From contig JACGCM010000750.1 of assembly GCA_014058105.1 (NCBI GenBank), positions 372,001 through 436,000 of the forward strand: a stretch of 64,000 nt of DNA, given 5' to 3'. A model generated the notes under the pieces. It ran no database searches. It was not told where the DNA came from and saw only the letters and a list, made by a program, of their open reading frames with translations. The DNA is from Kingdonia uniflora. Its lineage: Eukaryota > Streptophyta > Magnoliopsida > Ranunculales > Circaeasteraceae. Numbering within the stretch: the first letter of the stretch is position 1; each line of letters begins with the position of its first letter. This document shows, one piece after another, positions 1-10,316 of the stretch. A program made the position numbers and the translations under genes.

Positions 1-520
1 TGTGAGATGGATGTTGCATTTATAGAGGAAAGCAAATACTTTAGTGTTGATGAACTGTTTATCATTATCGGAGCGTATCATATGCGGATAACCAAACCTG
101 GTAATAATGTGCTCCCAAAGGAATTTGATGACTTCGTTTTCATCAGTATGACAGAGAGGAACTGCTTCAACCCATTTTATAAAGTAATCAGTGGTAACCA
201 GAATGAACCTTCGGTTTCCCGATGCTGGATGAAAAGGTACAATGATGTCGATTCCCCATCATTTGAATGGCCAGAGAATATTGCTGATATGCAATTCTAA
301 GGCTGGGCATTTGATGTCTAGGGCATTTGAGCGAAGTCTTTGTTGTCCTGTCTCATCTTGGGCCAATGCAGCCCTTGTGTAAAACCGCGTTGGACTAACA
401 ATCTTCCTGAAATATGTGCTCTACAAATACCGTCGTGAAGTTCTTAGATTTTGATTTGAGCTTGTTTCTGAGAAATACATTCGATAAGTGGTCCCCCTCC
501 TATAATTCGATATAAGATGT
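1..520 (-). pseudogene. E1 integrase remnant (partial at window edge)
   Basis: The minus strand reads an integrase zinc-binding segment (ELHDGICRAH, then GLHWPKMRQD) at about 470-340, then a break. The catalytic core follows with TDYFIKWVEAVP, ENEVIKFLWEHIITRFGYP and MIRSDND, the last containing the second catalytic Asp. The stretch with the CxxC pair and the first catalytic Asp seems lost around 300. Integrase inserts retrotransposon cDNA into the host genome. The copy is non-functional because of stops, and it runs off the window edge. The 97-residue open frame on the opposite strand (7-300) is only its shadow. Confidence 0.8.
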
Positions 521-699
521 GACCTTGGACAATGAATCTGGGGTACTTGGCCATAAGTGATCGAGCTTCTTCTTTGTTACTAGGAAGGATATTGGAGTTG
601 AGGTATGCATAGAATGGTCTTCTCCAGTCTTCAGGATCGTCATCTTCAGCAATGGTGATCTAGAGTATTGATCGTATATCGAGGCTGAAAAGCTCTATG

Positions 700-1170
700 A
701 TTTTGATTTCTAATGATATTTTTTCACTGTCTCCCAACATTGTAGCGATGTAAGCTAACTCATCGGCATGTCGATTTTCCTATCGGGGCAAGTAAGAAAT
801 TATTGCATGTTAAAAATCTTTGCATCTTCTCTTTGACCAGAGCTACATAATAAACCATTTTTCCCATTGTTTTGAAAGTTTTGTTATAATGATTTGCCAC
901 GAACAAAGAGTCGACGTAGACTGCTGATTCTTTTCCTTCGTGAGTAAGTGCGAGATCGAGACCGTATAAGATTCCTTCATATTCGACCACATTGTTGGTG
1001 GCATAGAAGTTTAGTTTGATAGCTTTTTCGATTCGATGATTGGAAGACGTGACGAGGGCGATGCCAATTCCTGATCCTTGCGGTCCTGATTATTCGTCTG
1101 TATAAAATCACCAACCAGAGCTTTTGGACCATGCATCGGGTTCTTCAATTGAGTCATCTATGAAGATTTC
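700..1170 (-). pseudogene. E1 second (archaeal-type) RNase H domain remnant
   Basis: The minus strand reads FYTDE, GSGIGIALVTSSN, NNVVEYEGILYGLDLAL and AVYVDSLFVANHY. These carry the Asp, Glu and Asp that form an RNase H metal site. The domain lies between the ordinary RT-linked RNase H (about 1180-1560) and integrase, which is the expected place for the extra RNase H of Tat-lineage elements. The TDE context replaces the more usual TDG, and an in-frame stop follows it. A linker toward integrase continues to about 560. Confidence 0.75.
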
Positions 1171-1179
1171 TTTGAGTTT

Positions 1180-2500
1180 TTCCCAATCGGGGTCTTCGAT
1201 GGGATAGTCTGCCAAAACGTCGGACACTGCTTGTCCCGTGACTGATATTTGGGGTTCGAAGGAAATGTCGTATTCTCCGAGGAAAATAGACCATTAATGA
1301 ATTCTTCGAGATTTTTCTTTTTTGGAGAGTACTAGTTTAAGGGGGTACTTGGTGATGACTTTAATGGGATGAGCTTGAAAGTAGTGACAAAGTTTTTGAG
1401 AACTGTAGACGAGAGCAAGTAGCTGTTTTTCTGTTGTCATGTACCTTTTTTCAGCAGGCATAACTCTTTTGTTGATAAAATAGATTAGTTTTTCTACTCC
1501 GCCATCTTCTCAAATAAGGACGGAACTGATTGAATCTTCAGTTGTGGGTAAGTACATTGTAAGAGATTCACCATCAATTGAAGTACTCAGTATAGGAGGA
1601 CGCCCCAAGTATTATTTAAGATCCTGGAAAGCCATCTCACAGTCAGGAGTCCAAATGAATTCTTTTTGTTATTTGTTCAAAAGAGGAGTGGGGTTGCCAC
1701 GAAGGAGGAGGTAAAGGAGTTTGCATCGATCATATGACTTTGAGATGAATCTGTGAAGAGTAACAATTTTGATTACAAATTTTTGGACGTCTTTTTGTGT
1801 TGAGGGGATGGCATTGCCATGAGTACTTTGATTTGTGCATGATTGATTTTTATCCCTCTTTTGCTGACCAAATATCCCAGGAATTTACCAGATACGCCTC
1901 TGAATTGACATTTCTCTGGGTTAAGTTTTATTTGGTACTTGTGAAGGATATCAAAAATAGTTAGGGGGTTGCTGGAGTGGTCCACTCGTTTCAAGCTTTT
2001 GCAGATCATATCATCGATGTATACTCCCATAATAGAGCCGAGATGATCTTCAAACATTTTAGTCACAAGTCATTTGTAAGTAGCGCCTGTATTTTTTAAA
2101 CCGAAAGGCATTGCTATGTAATAGTAGAGACCTCTGTCGGTGACAAAGGTTATTTTTTCCTGATCTTCTTCGGTGTGTGGAACTTGGCTATAACTAGGGG
2201 CTACATCCATTATAGAGAGAAGTTCGTGTCCTATGACTGAGTCGAGAAGTTACGGAATTAGTGGTAGCAAAAAATTATCTTTAGGTATGAAATTGTTGGG
2301 TTTTGTAAAGTCAACACAAACCCTGGTTTTGCCATTTTTCTTCGGTACCGCTACGATATTAGAAACCCACTTCGTATATTTAGCTTCCCGAATAAATCCT
2401 ACCCGAAGGAGTTTATCAATTTCTTTGTTTACTGCATCGCAAAGTCGGGGGGCCAGATTATGTAGTTTTTGAATGATAGCTTTGCTATCTGGAAGGAGGT
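1180..2500 (-). pseudogene. E1 reverse transcriptase and RNase H remnant
   Basis: The clearest block is a 97-residue open frame at 2066-1773. It contains YIDDM (about 2021-2007), the RT active-site motif, followed by KLNPEKCQF and FLGYLVSKRGI, typical of the gypsy RT thumb. Downstream on the minus strand lie the RT-linked RNase H motifs AEKRYMTTEKQLLALVYSSQ and KVITKYPL (about 1480-1350). Upstream, to about 2500, are degraded fingers and palm motifs (VNFTDLNRHT-like blocks, in broken frames). The enzyme copies element RNA to DNA. Multiple frameshifts make it inactive. Confidence 0.85.
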
Positions 2501-2885
2501 TGAGTTAGTGACAAGCGATTGAAGAACCGATGCTAGGCATTTCTTGTAAAGTCCAGGCAAAAATGTCAACGTTCTTCTTAAGTAGCTGTATCATGGCCTC
2601 TTTTTTGTTGGTCAATAATTTGGAGCCGATGAAGGTTGTGCACCATAGGCCATCAAGTTCAACAGATTCGACAATCTCGGTGTCATGTTGTTCAAATGTT
2701 GTTGATTCCTCTTGCTGTAGTTGCTATGCAATGTAAAGTTTGGTTATATGATGGTTGGTTGTGATATTTTCTCACATTCGTGTAACTGCTTAGTTGCCCT
2801 TGATTTCGTAAATTACGTGATCTGTCGAAAAACACAATAATAGATAATAAGTAAAAGGCACTGCTTTGATTTAATGTGACCAACT

Positions 2886-3377
2886 TCATCCTAAAATCTC
2901 CAAATATTTGGACTTTGCATCGATAACGAGGACGAATGTAGTTTCGGAACCTCCCTGAACTGGGAGAGTGATCTCTCCTGTGACTAATTCTTTTGAACCA
3001 TTAAAGCCCGCGATTGTTGTTGTTGAAGCTTTTACTGAATTTGTGAGACCTAGGACTTCAATTACTCTTCTGAATAATACATATGTGGTGCTTCCAATAT
3101 CGATGAGAAGTGTAAGTAAATAGTCTTGTCTGACTTTGGGCATAGTGACGAGAGGGTCATCATGAGGGTATTTGACGTGGCTTATGTCACTTTCTTCGAA
3201 GGTGATTTGGTAAAGACGTTTCGATTTGCTTGTGCTGGGGAGCAGTTTTGTTGAATTATCCGAGGAGGTTATTTTACAGCATGACGTAATCCAACCATCT
3301 TGTTTTCTTTTCTTCCCTTTTTTAATCTCAATCATATATAGGTGGCGAGCTTGCCCTTGGGCCTGATTTTGCTCCAC
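2886..3377 (-). pseudogene. E1 aspartic protease domain
   Basis: This 163-residue open frame is the longest intact piece of E1. It contains LIDIGSTTYVLF around residue 93 of the frame, the retropepsin-like active site (family form DTGSS) with the Asp kept but the following Thr changed to Ile. It is followed by GLTNSVKASTTTIAGFNGSK, the usual flap region of Tat proteases. In active elements it matures the Gag-Pol polyprotein. It sits between gag and RT, as expected. The start Met is arbitrary, because in life this is part of a polyprotein. Confidence 0.75.
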
Positions 3378-3467
3378 TTCTTTATTTTTTACTTCATTTA
3401 CCAGGAAATTTTGGACGTCAATGAGATAATTGTGGAGTCTTTCAGCTAATAAGATACGATGGAAGAT

Positions 3468-4825
3468 TCATATGAGGGAGTAGCAGGTGTCACTCTCATG
3501 GCCATGCATATTGTAATATTGACATAGTGGTATGATTGGAAGATAAGGTATTGTTTGTGGTGCACGATAACACTCATTTCCCTTTATCGTCGATAGGATA
3601 GCGGAGAGAGTTGTTGTCATTGGCAACAGAACTGGGACAGGTCTGTCTTGTTTGTCGTCCATTTTTTTATTGTTGTCGGTGTTCCTGTCGCAATGTTTGG
3701 GCGCTTCAGTAGTGACTGTTCACTGAGATGGGGTCAAAAATGTTTCTCGAGAGTAGATTACATATGAGCTTTTCATCTTATCTTTCTTTGATCGCTCCAG
3801 TTCGATATAGTTAATAACCACATCAATCATCTCAGTGACTATACGCGGCTTGTGTAGAGCTTCTCGAACTTTTGAGTTAATGTGTAGGGCAGAGGTGAAT
3901 GCTTGAACGACGATTTTAGGGTCTGAGTTCCCTATTTTCCATGTTTCCTGTAGGAAGCGTTTATAAAAGTTTGTCATGGTCTCTTTCGTGCCTTACTCAA
4001 AGTAAAACAAGGAGTTGACAGTGATCTCTTGCTCTCTAGCATGAGCGTAATTGGATTTAAGAAAATGTTGTAACTGGCTAAACGTGGTGATGGAGGCCTC
4101 TTGAATAGTATGGAACCAATGGAACGGTTCTTCCTTCAGGCTCATGTGGAAGTGTCTACATAACATTTGGTCGAGCTTGGAATATAACCTGACTTCAGTT
4201 TTAAAGTGTCGAGCGTGTGTAAACAGGTCAGTCAAGCTTGCATACTAAATAAATTTGAGCATATGGAAATTATCCAGAATGGGCATAACTTTGAGATAAG
4301 GGGAAATATTAAGGTTACAACCTGAGGAACAAAATCTCCCTGTCCTTTTGGTCTAAACCGATCCCTGGTCGATTTTCTTTCAGACGGGGGAGTTTGATGT
4401 TGAGTGCGTCAACTTCCTTGAGTTGTCGATGCTGAGGATGTTAAACCAAAATGTCGAGAAGCTCTATTTGGGTTCTCCGATCTCGATCGAGAAACACGGT
4501 GCTCATCTTCCTTTGGTTGATCATCACGTTGTATTGCTCTTGATATATGCTCGCTTCGAGCGAGTGGAGGGGACATTTGTCAACCAGTAAGTCAATCTTG
4601 CATTCTTCTCATTCGTTTCATTTCTTTCTGATATGTTTGAATCTGTTGATCTAAGGTTCTCACCATTCGTCTCTCTCCGTTTAAAGAGCTTGAGCGTGGA
4701 CGCGCTGATCTTCCTTTCTTTGGGCTTTTCTGTAGCTCGAGTGCGGTACCGTGGAGATCAATAGTTCCTGGTATTTCCTGACCTTTGATGGTACTAGAAT
4801 GGCTTTTCAGGTTCATGTTTGTCAT
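3468..4825 (-). pseudogene. E1 gag remnant
   Basis: The first Met (4825) lies about 45 bp inside the primer site, in a frame rich in basic and Ser residues (4825-4592). The core retrotransposon Gag fold follows in two open pieces. 4235-3993 has KEEPFHWFHTIQEASITTF and a following LKSNYAHAREQEITV. 3977-3720 has NFYKRFLQETWKIG and KPRIVTEMIDVVINYIELE. A C-terminal zinc-knuckle-like segment, CQYYNMHGHESDTC, lies near 3500. Gag forms the particle that packages element RNA. The homologous order is seen in E2 and E4. Frames are broken between 4590 and 4240 and again near 3980. Confidence 0.8.
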
Positions 4826-4870
4826 TTGATGGTGTTTAGATTAGTGATGGTAAGAAAAAGTATGGTATTT

Positions 4871-4886
4871 CCCACTGACGGTGCCA
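4871..4886 (-). other. E1 primer binding site
   Basis: The minus strand reads TGGCACCGTCAGTGGG two bases inside the LTR end. E4 has TGGCGCCGTCTGTGGG in the same place, and E2 has a mutated form. The first nine bases of the E4 version can pair with the 3' end of plant tRNA-Asp (ending ACGGCGCCA), a known primer for gypsy elements. The primer identity is an inference from these nine bases only. Confidence 0.65.
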
Positions 4887-4888
4887 AT

Positions 4889-5371
4889 TGTAGTGGCGTG
4901 TTTTCTGGAAGGAGAATCTTTATCAATATTTATTTTTAAGGAGAATGCAATAAGACTAAATAAATAAGATTTTCTATGGAAAGCTCAGTAAAGGCTGAGA
5001 AAAACCACGACCTCGATGAGGATTTTGATGTAAAATCCAGTAAGATGCTAGTTATTACACGCTTTGGAGTGATGTTGGGCTTTAGAAGTAAGAATAGTCA
5101 AAGATTGCGGTCCTTTAGAATCTATTCTCTGCTTATATTTATAGTGATGCAGGTAGTTTTACAAAAAGAATGAAATAGTCTCCTATTCCGGGGGAGTGAG
5201 CAAACTTTGTAGATCACTAACAGTTCCTTCTTGACCAGGCTTCAATGACTACTTTTGGCAAGTCGAGGACTTATGGCAACTTCTCAAATAATGGCCTTCG
5301 ATCATGTGTGGCTGTCTTCGACTACGCTTTGTTGGCTTATTCTTATCAAATCTTGGGAATATGCTACTACA
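4889..5371 (-). repeat. E1 5' LTR (right boundary inferred)
   Basis: The boundary next to the primer site reads ...CTACA on the minus strand, a normal LTR end. The outer end is placed at 5371, after CTACTACA, because LINE protein similarity starts a little beyond it and because the E3 LTR ends the same way. A minus-strand TATA motif (TATAAATATA) lies at 5134-5143, a plausible LTR promoter. With no partner LTR in the window, the length of about 483 bp is tentative. Confidence 0.55.
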
Positions 5372-5948
5372 CTTCCTTTATGACTGAACATTATCCCTAA
5401 ATGTTAAAGTTTGCAACATTGTTACTAATAGTGTTTGGTTGCCCCCATTGAATGCCAAATTTTAGCTGTCTGAGGTGTGGGTTGGGCTGAGTTTAGAAAG
5501 GAGTAGCAGTAATGGTAGTGATAAGATAGTTTAGACCTTGATTGAAAAGGGTGAATATACTATGAAGAGTATTTAGGATCAAATTAGGCAAGTTGGTCCT
5601 AATGTTGAATGGACTAATCTGGTCTGGTTTAAGCTTACATCCCAAGATAACTTTATTACTTGGTTAACATTTTAAAAAGTTCTTTAGACTGCAGACAAAC
5701 TCCCTTCTTGAGGAGTCACCCAACAGTCTTAATGAGTTTTGTGTTGGAATGATCGGGAGGAGGAGGATTACGTATTCTTTAGGTGTAACTATTCAAAGCT
5801 TGTGTGCAGACAGATTTTGACCAAACTAGGGCTACAATAGAACAAGCAATTATATGGCTGAGGAAATTGAATGGTGCAGTACTCATTTTGAAGGTAACAG
5901 TCTCATTTCTCAAGCTAAGAAGCTAATCCTAAATGCTTATATATGTTA
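5372..5948 (+). pseudogene. LINE ORF2 fragment A (zinc-finger RT end), 5' of the PIF1 insertion
   Basis: From about 5540 the plus strand reads EKGEYTMKSI, then DQIRQVGPNVEWTNLVWFKL, NFITWLTF, ADKLPS, GVTQQS, VLCWND and DYVFFRCNYSKLVCRQIL. This is the zf-RVT domain found near the C-terminus of plant LINE polyproteins. About eight in-frame stops show it is dead. The frame continues to LISQAKKLILNAYIY, where PIF1 is inserted, and resumes at 29567 with IWKKRD. The 5372-5540 part is too eroded to read. The larger ORF2 domains (endonuclease, RT) are missing, either because of 5' truncation or because E1 occupies that side. Confidence 0.75.
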
Positions 5949-5970
5949 GAGCACCTGCAGCAGCAAGGTG
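5949..5970 (+). repeat. PIF1 left terminal inverted repeat
   Basis: The terminal 22 bases start GAGCACCTGCAGCAGC and match the reversed right end (29542-29563) at roughly 18 positions. The reversed right end of PIF2 starts GAGCACCTGCAACAAC, so the transposase-side end is well conserved. TTA immediately outside is the target duplication. Confidence 0.8.
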
Positions 5971-6697
5971 AATTATGACATGGCAAGGTGGATTGAGAAA
6001 TCCACCCTTTAAGCCCCAAATCCACCCTACAGCAACTAGGTCGTTTTGCTGACGTGGCTTGAGTAAACCCACCTTAAGGATGGTCTCTTCACCCTCAAGG
6101 TGAATTTTTTGTAGATCAATACTGCGCCGTTCCGAACTGCGTATAACCTTTGAGCCAATAGAATGATGATACCTGTCAAGCTTTCAGTCGCTGCCCTGCC
6201 ACGCAGTTCAGAACTACGCGTAGAGTGTATGCTCCAGATGGAGACACGTGGACGGTTGGGGTTCAAACTTGGCTAATGGCTAGTTCTTGCCACACAGTTT
6301 AAAACTACGTGGCTAGAGCCTGCATGAAATTTCCACTTCTTCCCCTCTCCATACTTGGTTTTATTTTTTGGTGATCAGAAGGCCTATAGTTTTGGATATA
6401 CTTGTTCGACAATAACCTTAATGACTATATTTTTTGGCAAACTTATTTGGTAAACATCTCAACGTCTAGTTTGTTAGGTAAACTTGTTTGACAAGAAGCT
6501 CAACATCTAGTTTCTTTACTAAATTTGTTTGACAAGAACTCAATGGTTAGTTTTGTTTATCTATAAAATCATTCATCTTGTATACTCTATTATTTTACTC
6601 TTCTGCACTCAACTTTATTCTCTAAAAAACCATTCATCTTCTAAACTCTATTCTATTTTCTTGTTATCAATTTCGCCCAATTATATTTAACCAAATT
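5971..6697 (+). promoter_or_regulatory. PIF1 transposase-side subterminal region: palindromes, tandem repeats, TATA
   Basis: There is no coding sequence here. Three diverged copies of the GCCACGCAGTT-type palindrome lie near 6121-6147, 6195-6223 and 6286-6316. From about 6380 to 6560 there are about four diverged units containing AAACTTGTTTGACAAG and CTCAACG. A TATA-like motif (TCTATAAAATC) is at 6560-6570, about 140 bp before the transposase Met. The same order of palindromes, repeats, TATA and CATTCATCTT is found upstream of ORF1 (26450-25963, minus strand) and of the PIF2 transposase. Confidence 0.7.
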
Positions 6698-7985
6698 TTG
6701 GATGACCTAATCATGTCTGACCCATCACTCTCATCCTTGTCATCATCCAAAAACAAAGAGCTCTTCCGACATCAAATTGAGATGATACACGAGTATAGCA
6801 AGGTTATGATTGAGATGGGAGAAATAGAAGAAAAAGAGCAAGATGCGACATCATCACGAAGGCGGAGCAGTAGTAAAATAGGAAGGATTGACAATAGGAA
6901 AGGCCGTAATTATAAATTGGGTGAGTTTAGCCATAATCAAGATTATTTTGGTGTCAATCCAGTCTACGCCGGTATCCCATTTCGTCGTCAATTTCGTATG
7001 AGCGAAGGTGTGTATCAACGTATTCATGATCATGTTATTTCTGTGAACCTCTATTTTATTTAAAGAAAAAATTCTGCTAAGATGATGGGCTTATCCTCGC
7101 ACCAAAAGATAACGTGCGCACTCTGTATACTATGTTACGGTACGACCATCGACATCCAAGACGAATGCGTTCGGATTGGGGAGTCTATGGGTAATTTGAG
7201 TTTGAAAGAATTTTACAAAACAATAATAACACTATTTAAAGCTCAATACCGTAAATATCCCAATAAAAGCGATACATTACACTAGTTAGAAGGCTTCTCG
7301 GGGATGTTAGCTAGTTTAGATTGTATGCATTGGAAATAGAAGAATTGTACTACCAGGTGGGCAGGACAATAAACTGGGAATAAGATCTTCTGATATGACA
7401 CGTATTCTTTAGGGTACCCAGTTCTAACAACAACGTGAACGTCTTGCATCAAGGGTAGTTTTTCAACAACTTGTCTAATAGAGTTGCATCGTCATGCAAT
7501 TACCATATATGCACGGTCCCGTGCACCATAAGGTATTATTTAGCGGATGGAGTCTATCCAAAATGGCAAACAATTGTTTAAACCATAAGAAATCCGTCTA
7601 ACGATGCCGAAAGATATTTTGCAAAGATGCAAGAAACATGCCAGAAAAACATAGAACATGCATTTAGGGTATTGCAAGCAAGGTTCAAAATATTGGCACA
7701 CGGTGCACGATTTTGGAAGTGACATAATCTAATAAATGTTATGTACGCATGTATAATCATGCACAACATGATCGTCGAAGATTAACGTCATACTTACATC
7801 CAACAAGTTGACATTGATCCCGAGTTTAGAGATTCTATGAAGAATTAGAACAACTTAAATCCAAGACACGAGATCAACACTATGACATAGTACATAAAGA
7901 AGATTCATGAAATTAGAAATGAAGGTGCTCATTTCCAATTACGAAATGAACTTGTCGCGCATTTGTGGAATAAAAAAGAGGCGTA
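6698..7985 (+). pseudogene. PIF1 transposase (PIF/Harbinger DDE_Tnp_4 type)
   Basis: The N-terminal part reads MSDPSLSSLSSSKNKELFRH (second Met, 6713, favoured because PIF2 keeps only that one). Then come FGVNPVYAGIPFRRQFRMS, QKITCALCILCYGT and ECVRIGESMGNLSLKEF, hallmark PIF transposase motifs. The catalytic region has GMLASLDCMHWK (first Asp kept, near 7315), SNNNVNVL where SNNDINVL is expected (second Asp changed to Asn) and HAFRVLQARFKIL with the third acidic residue just before it (near 7656). The end is VAHLWNKKEA. Roughly 35 bases are missing after WAGQ compared with PIF2. A TAA near 7060 and other stops disable it. It would cut and rejoin the element ends. Confidence 0.85.
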
Positions 7986-8193
7986 GTAATGTATTTTTTT
8001 TTTAAGTTTGTAGTTTTATGTTGAAGTTGAAATGTATTTGGTTTCGAATTTGTAGTTTTATTCTGAAGTTGTAATCCATTTTGAGAAACTTTTTTGAAGT
8101 TCGTTTTGTGGAATACTTAACATAAATAACAATTTTATTGAAATAATGTAATTATATAAAACTAAATAACTACTATTAACGTTAAGGATTACA

Positions 8194-9494
8194 TCAATCT
8201 TCATCACTTAGACACTGCTCCTTCAACTTCATCAAATAAAGTTTAATTTGCTTCTTCATCCAATGCCTTTGTGCCGATAGTAGGTTACTTGGGTCTGTTG
8301 TCATCACCTTAACCATATCTACATCTTCGATGGCTTTTTTTCTAGTTAGCTCTGTTTTACGCCTCCATTGAATCTCTGCCTCTCTAACAAACTTTTGTTC
8401 ATCTCGTGCTCTAGCTCTAGCTTCCATTTCTTTCATCTTCTGCTCGCCTTTCTCATTTTATGCCTTCATCATGTTTGTCGCCATCTCAAATATTTTCTTT
8501 CCCCGAAAACCTATACTGGACTTTGCCGCTTCTTTTGCCTTATATTTTTTTTTTTACCATCCGGTCGTACTTTTCTCCAAGCATATAGTGGTACATCCAA
8601 GTCGATTGAATTATCTAGAATGACCACATTTGGAGTGTCGAAAGTAGGTGTAGTAGGATTGGTGCCAGAAAAACCTAAGTTATCGTTAAAATTGGATTTC
8701 TTAACGACGTTGCGGCCTGGGTGCTCGATATTCTTAATTTATGACCATTTTGAGCAATGCTCCTAAACTTTGTAAGCCTCCCCCAATGTAAATGGTTTTT
8801 TTTTACAGCTTTTTGAATATCTTGTATGCCATACATTCTTAGAAATCAAGTTTAAAATTTTAATGAGTACTAATTATGGAACAAAATTAATGGAATGAGA
8901 AAAAAAAATTACTTTCGACGTCGCCCGTTCCAATGCGGTAAAATATCGGCTTTCGAGGTCTTGAATGGTGCCTCTAAAAATTGAACATTCCTTATTGAGC
9001 CACCTCTGATACGCATAATTGATAGCGTTGTATGATCGCCACATCAATTGGTCATTATAGAATGAGTTGAATTGGTCACACACCTTGAACTAAAATATAA
9101 CAGCTTTTTGGTTGTTTGTCGTACAAAGGTTTTGAGAGACATGGGACTAAGCGCATGGGAAATTGATGAAGTCATCAGGCGACCAATTTTTAGAGTTCGT
9201 GTATCTTTCTTTGTCGCCATCAACATCATCCTCAACCTCAACTACATCCTTAACTAATATAGGTATTGGTACCATCTTTCTTTTAGGCTTCGTATTCCCG
9301 CGCGTATTACTTATCGTGAGAACTGGATTGAAAACCTTAGAGATGACCAGAGATGTGACCGAAGAGACAACCGGAGATGTATTTGAGGTTTAAATCATTT
9401 AAAACCCATGTACGTCTCATCGACGTGGTACTTGAACTTCCACCGGCGTGAGATTACAAATATGGATTTTTTGGTTGAGAGTACGTGCCTGTAT
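8194..9494 (-). pseudogene. PIF1 ORF1, C-terminal part (Myb/NAM-associated protein)
   Basis: This is the partner protein that PIF/Harbinger elements need for transposition. In rice Ping/Pong the equivalent is a Myb-like DNA-binding protein. Read on the minus strand it has KNWSPDDFINFPCA, QFNSFYNDQLMWRSYNAINYAYQRW and FRGTIQDLESRYFTALERATSK. After a likely intron (about 8900-8810) come FTLGEAYKV, EHCSKW, VILDNSIDLDVPLYAWRKVR and a charged coiled-coil-like tail ending LKLYLMKLKEQCLSDED-like at 8194. Similar tails are found in NAM-associated proteins. The frame is interrupted at 9494 by E2 and resumes at 25711. Stops are present. It converges with the transposase, an arrangement common in plant elements. 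Confidence 0.8.
9490..9494. other. E2 target-site duplication, left copy
   Basis: TGTAT directly precedes the E2 LTR and is repeated at 25711-25715 after the last bases of the element. Five bases is the normal duplication for Ty3/gypsy integration. The ORF1 protein frame of PIF1 reads through once one copy is removed. Confidence 0.9.
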
Positions 9495-10243
9495 TGTTGT
9501 GGTTTATTCTGCATCTCAGACTCAATCTTCATCTTCGACCAACATATGAACTTTTGACCTCATTAACAGAGCACGTGGCACATTTATAGCGCAATCAGAA
9601 ATAAGATAACAACATCAGGAAATAGTTATAGTACGAGTTTAACAACCAACACCACTTGCCCATGATACTTCTCGTGCTCTTGGTTGAGACCCCTCCTCTA
9701 ATAACTTATTCCACATCTCGGACTCATGCTTCATCATCGACCAACATACGAACTGCTGAACTCATCTACATATTCAGTATCCCTAAGTTCTAGTCATCAC
9801 TTTCGATCTCAACATCAACAGTTCGATTTTAGCAAATGTATAGTCATCCATGAAGGCGTTACAAAGCAACAAAGATCGGAACATTACATAATCTGTTCAA
9901 AGATTATCTAACATATATTTTGTAACGTCCATCATTAAGAATCTTAATGGTCGTCAAACGATCATATTTGAAGACCTATAAATAAGACCAGAGAATTCTA
10001 GATGAAGGACAGAGGAATCCTCACTCTAACATCGCATATACTCAAAACACTAGTTGTAATAAGTTAACAATCTCAATAATATGACTCTCCTTTTCTCAAA
10101 TCCTTAAGAGAGGTCATGGTTTTTAGTCTATTCAAAGGCTTTCCATGCTAAATTATGTTGTTAGCTATCACTTACTATTCTTGAGCATTCTAAACACATC
10201 TGGTATAAAGGCTAAGTTCGAATCCCAAAATTAGGCTATTATA
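9495..10243 (+). repeat. E2 5' LTR
   Basis: It starts TGTTGTGGTTTATTCTGC and ends AGGCTATTATA (CA changed to TA). Both ends align with the E4 LTR (TGTAGTGGCTTATTCCGC ... AGGCTATTACA). A TATA box (CCTATAAATAAG) at 9975-9986 is a likely promoter. AACGTCCATCATTAAG is shared with both E4 LTRs. The length is 749 bp against 735 bp in E4. Confidence 0.88.
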
Positions 10244-10245
10244 TT

Positions 10246-10262
10246 TAGCACCGTCTGTAGGA
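10246..10262 (+). other. E2 primer binding site (mutated)
   Basis: TAGCACCGTCTGTAGGA follows the LTR end by two bases and is a diverged form of TGGCGCCGTCTGTGGGA seen in E4. The changes are transitions, as expected from decay of methylated cytosines. Confidence 0.75.
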
Positions 10263-10316
10263 ACCAAAGTTCTCATACTCATTATCTTTGAAAATAGCAA
10301 AATATTTTTAAACGAG

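Larger units (their letters stand above)
1..5371 (-). mobile_element. E1: Tat-lineage Ty3/gypsy retrotransposon, truncated by window edge
   Basis: Read on the minus strand the order is LTR, primer site, gag, protease, reverse transcriptase, RNase H, a second RNase H and integrase, which continues out of the window at base 1. Integrase after RT is the Ty3/gypsy order. Two RNase H domains in tandem are known from the Tat lineage (Ogre, Retand). Stops and frameshifts occur throughout, so it is an old inactive copy. The 3' LTR lies outside the window, so no target-site duplication can be tested. The right boundary at 5371 is inferred from a CTACTACA end like that of the E3 LTR. Confidence 0.85.

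Noticed and set aside
7..300. 97-residue plus-strand ORF at the left edge
   Set aside because: The minus strand of the same bases encodes integrase core motifs of E1. This frame is its shadow.
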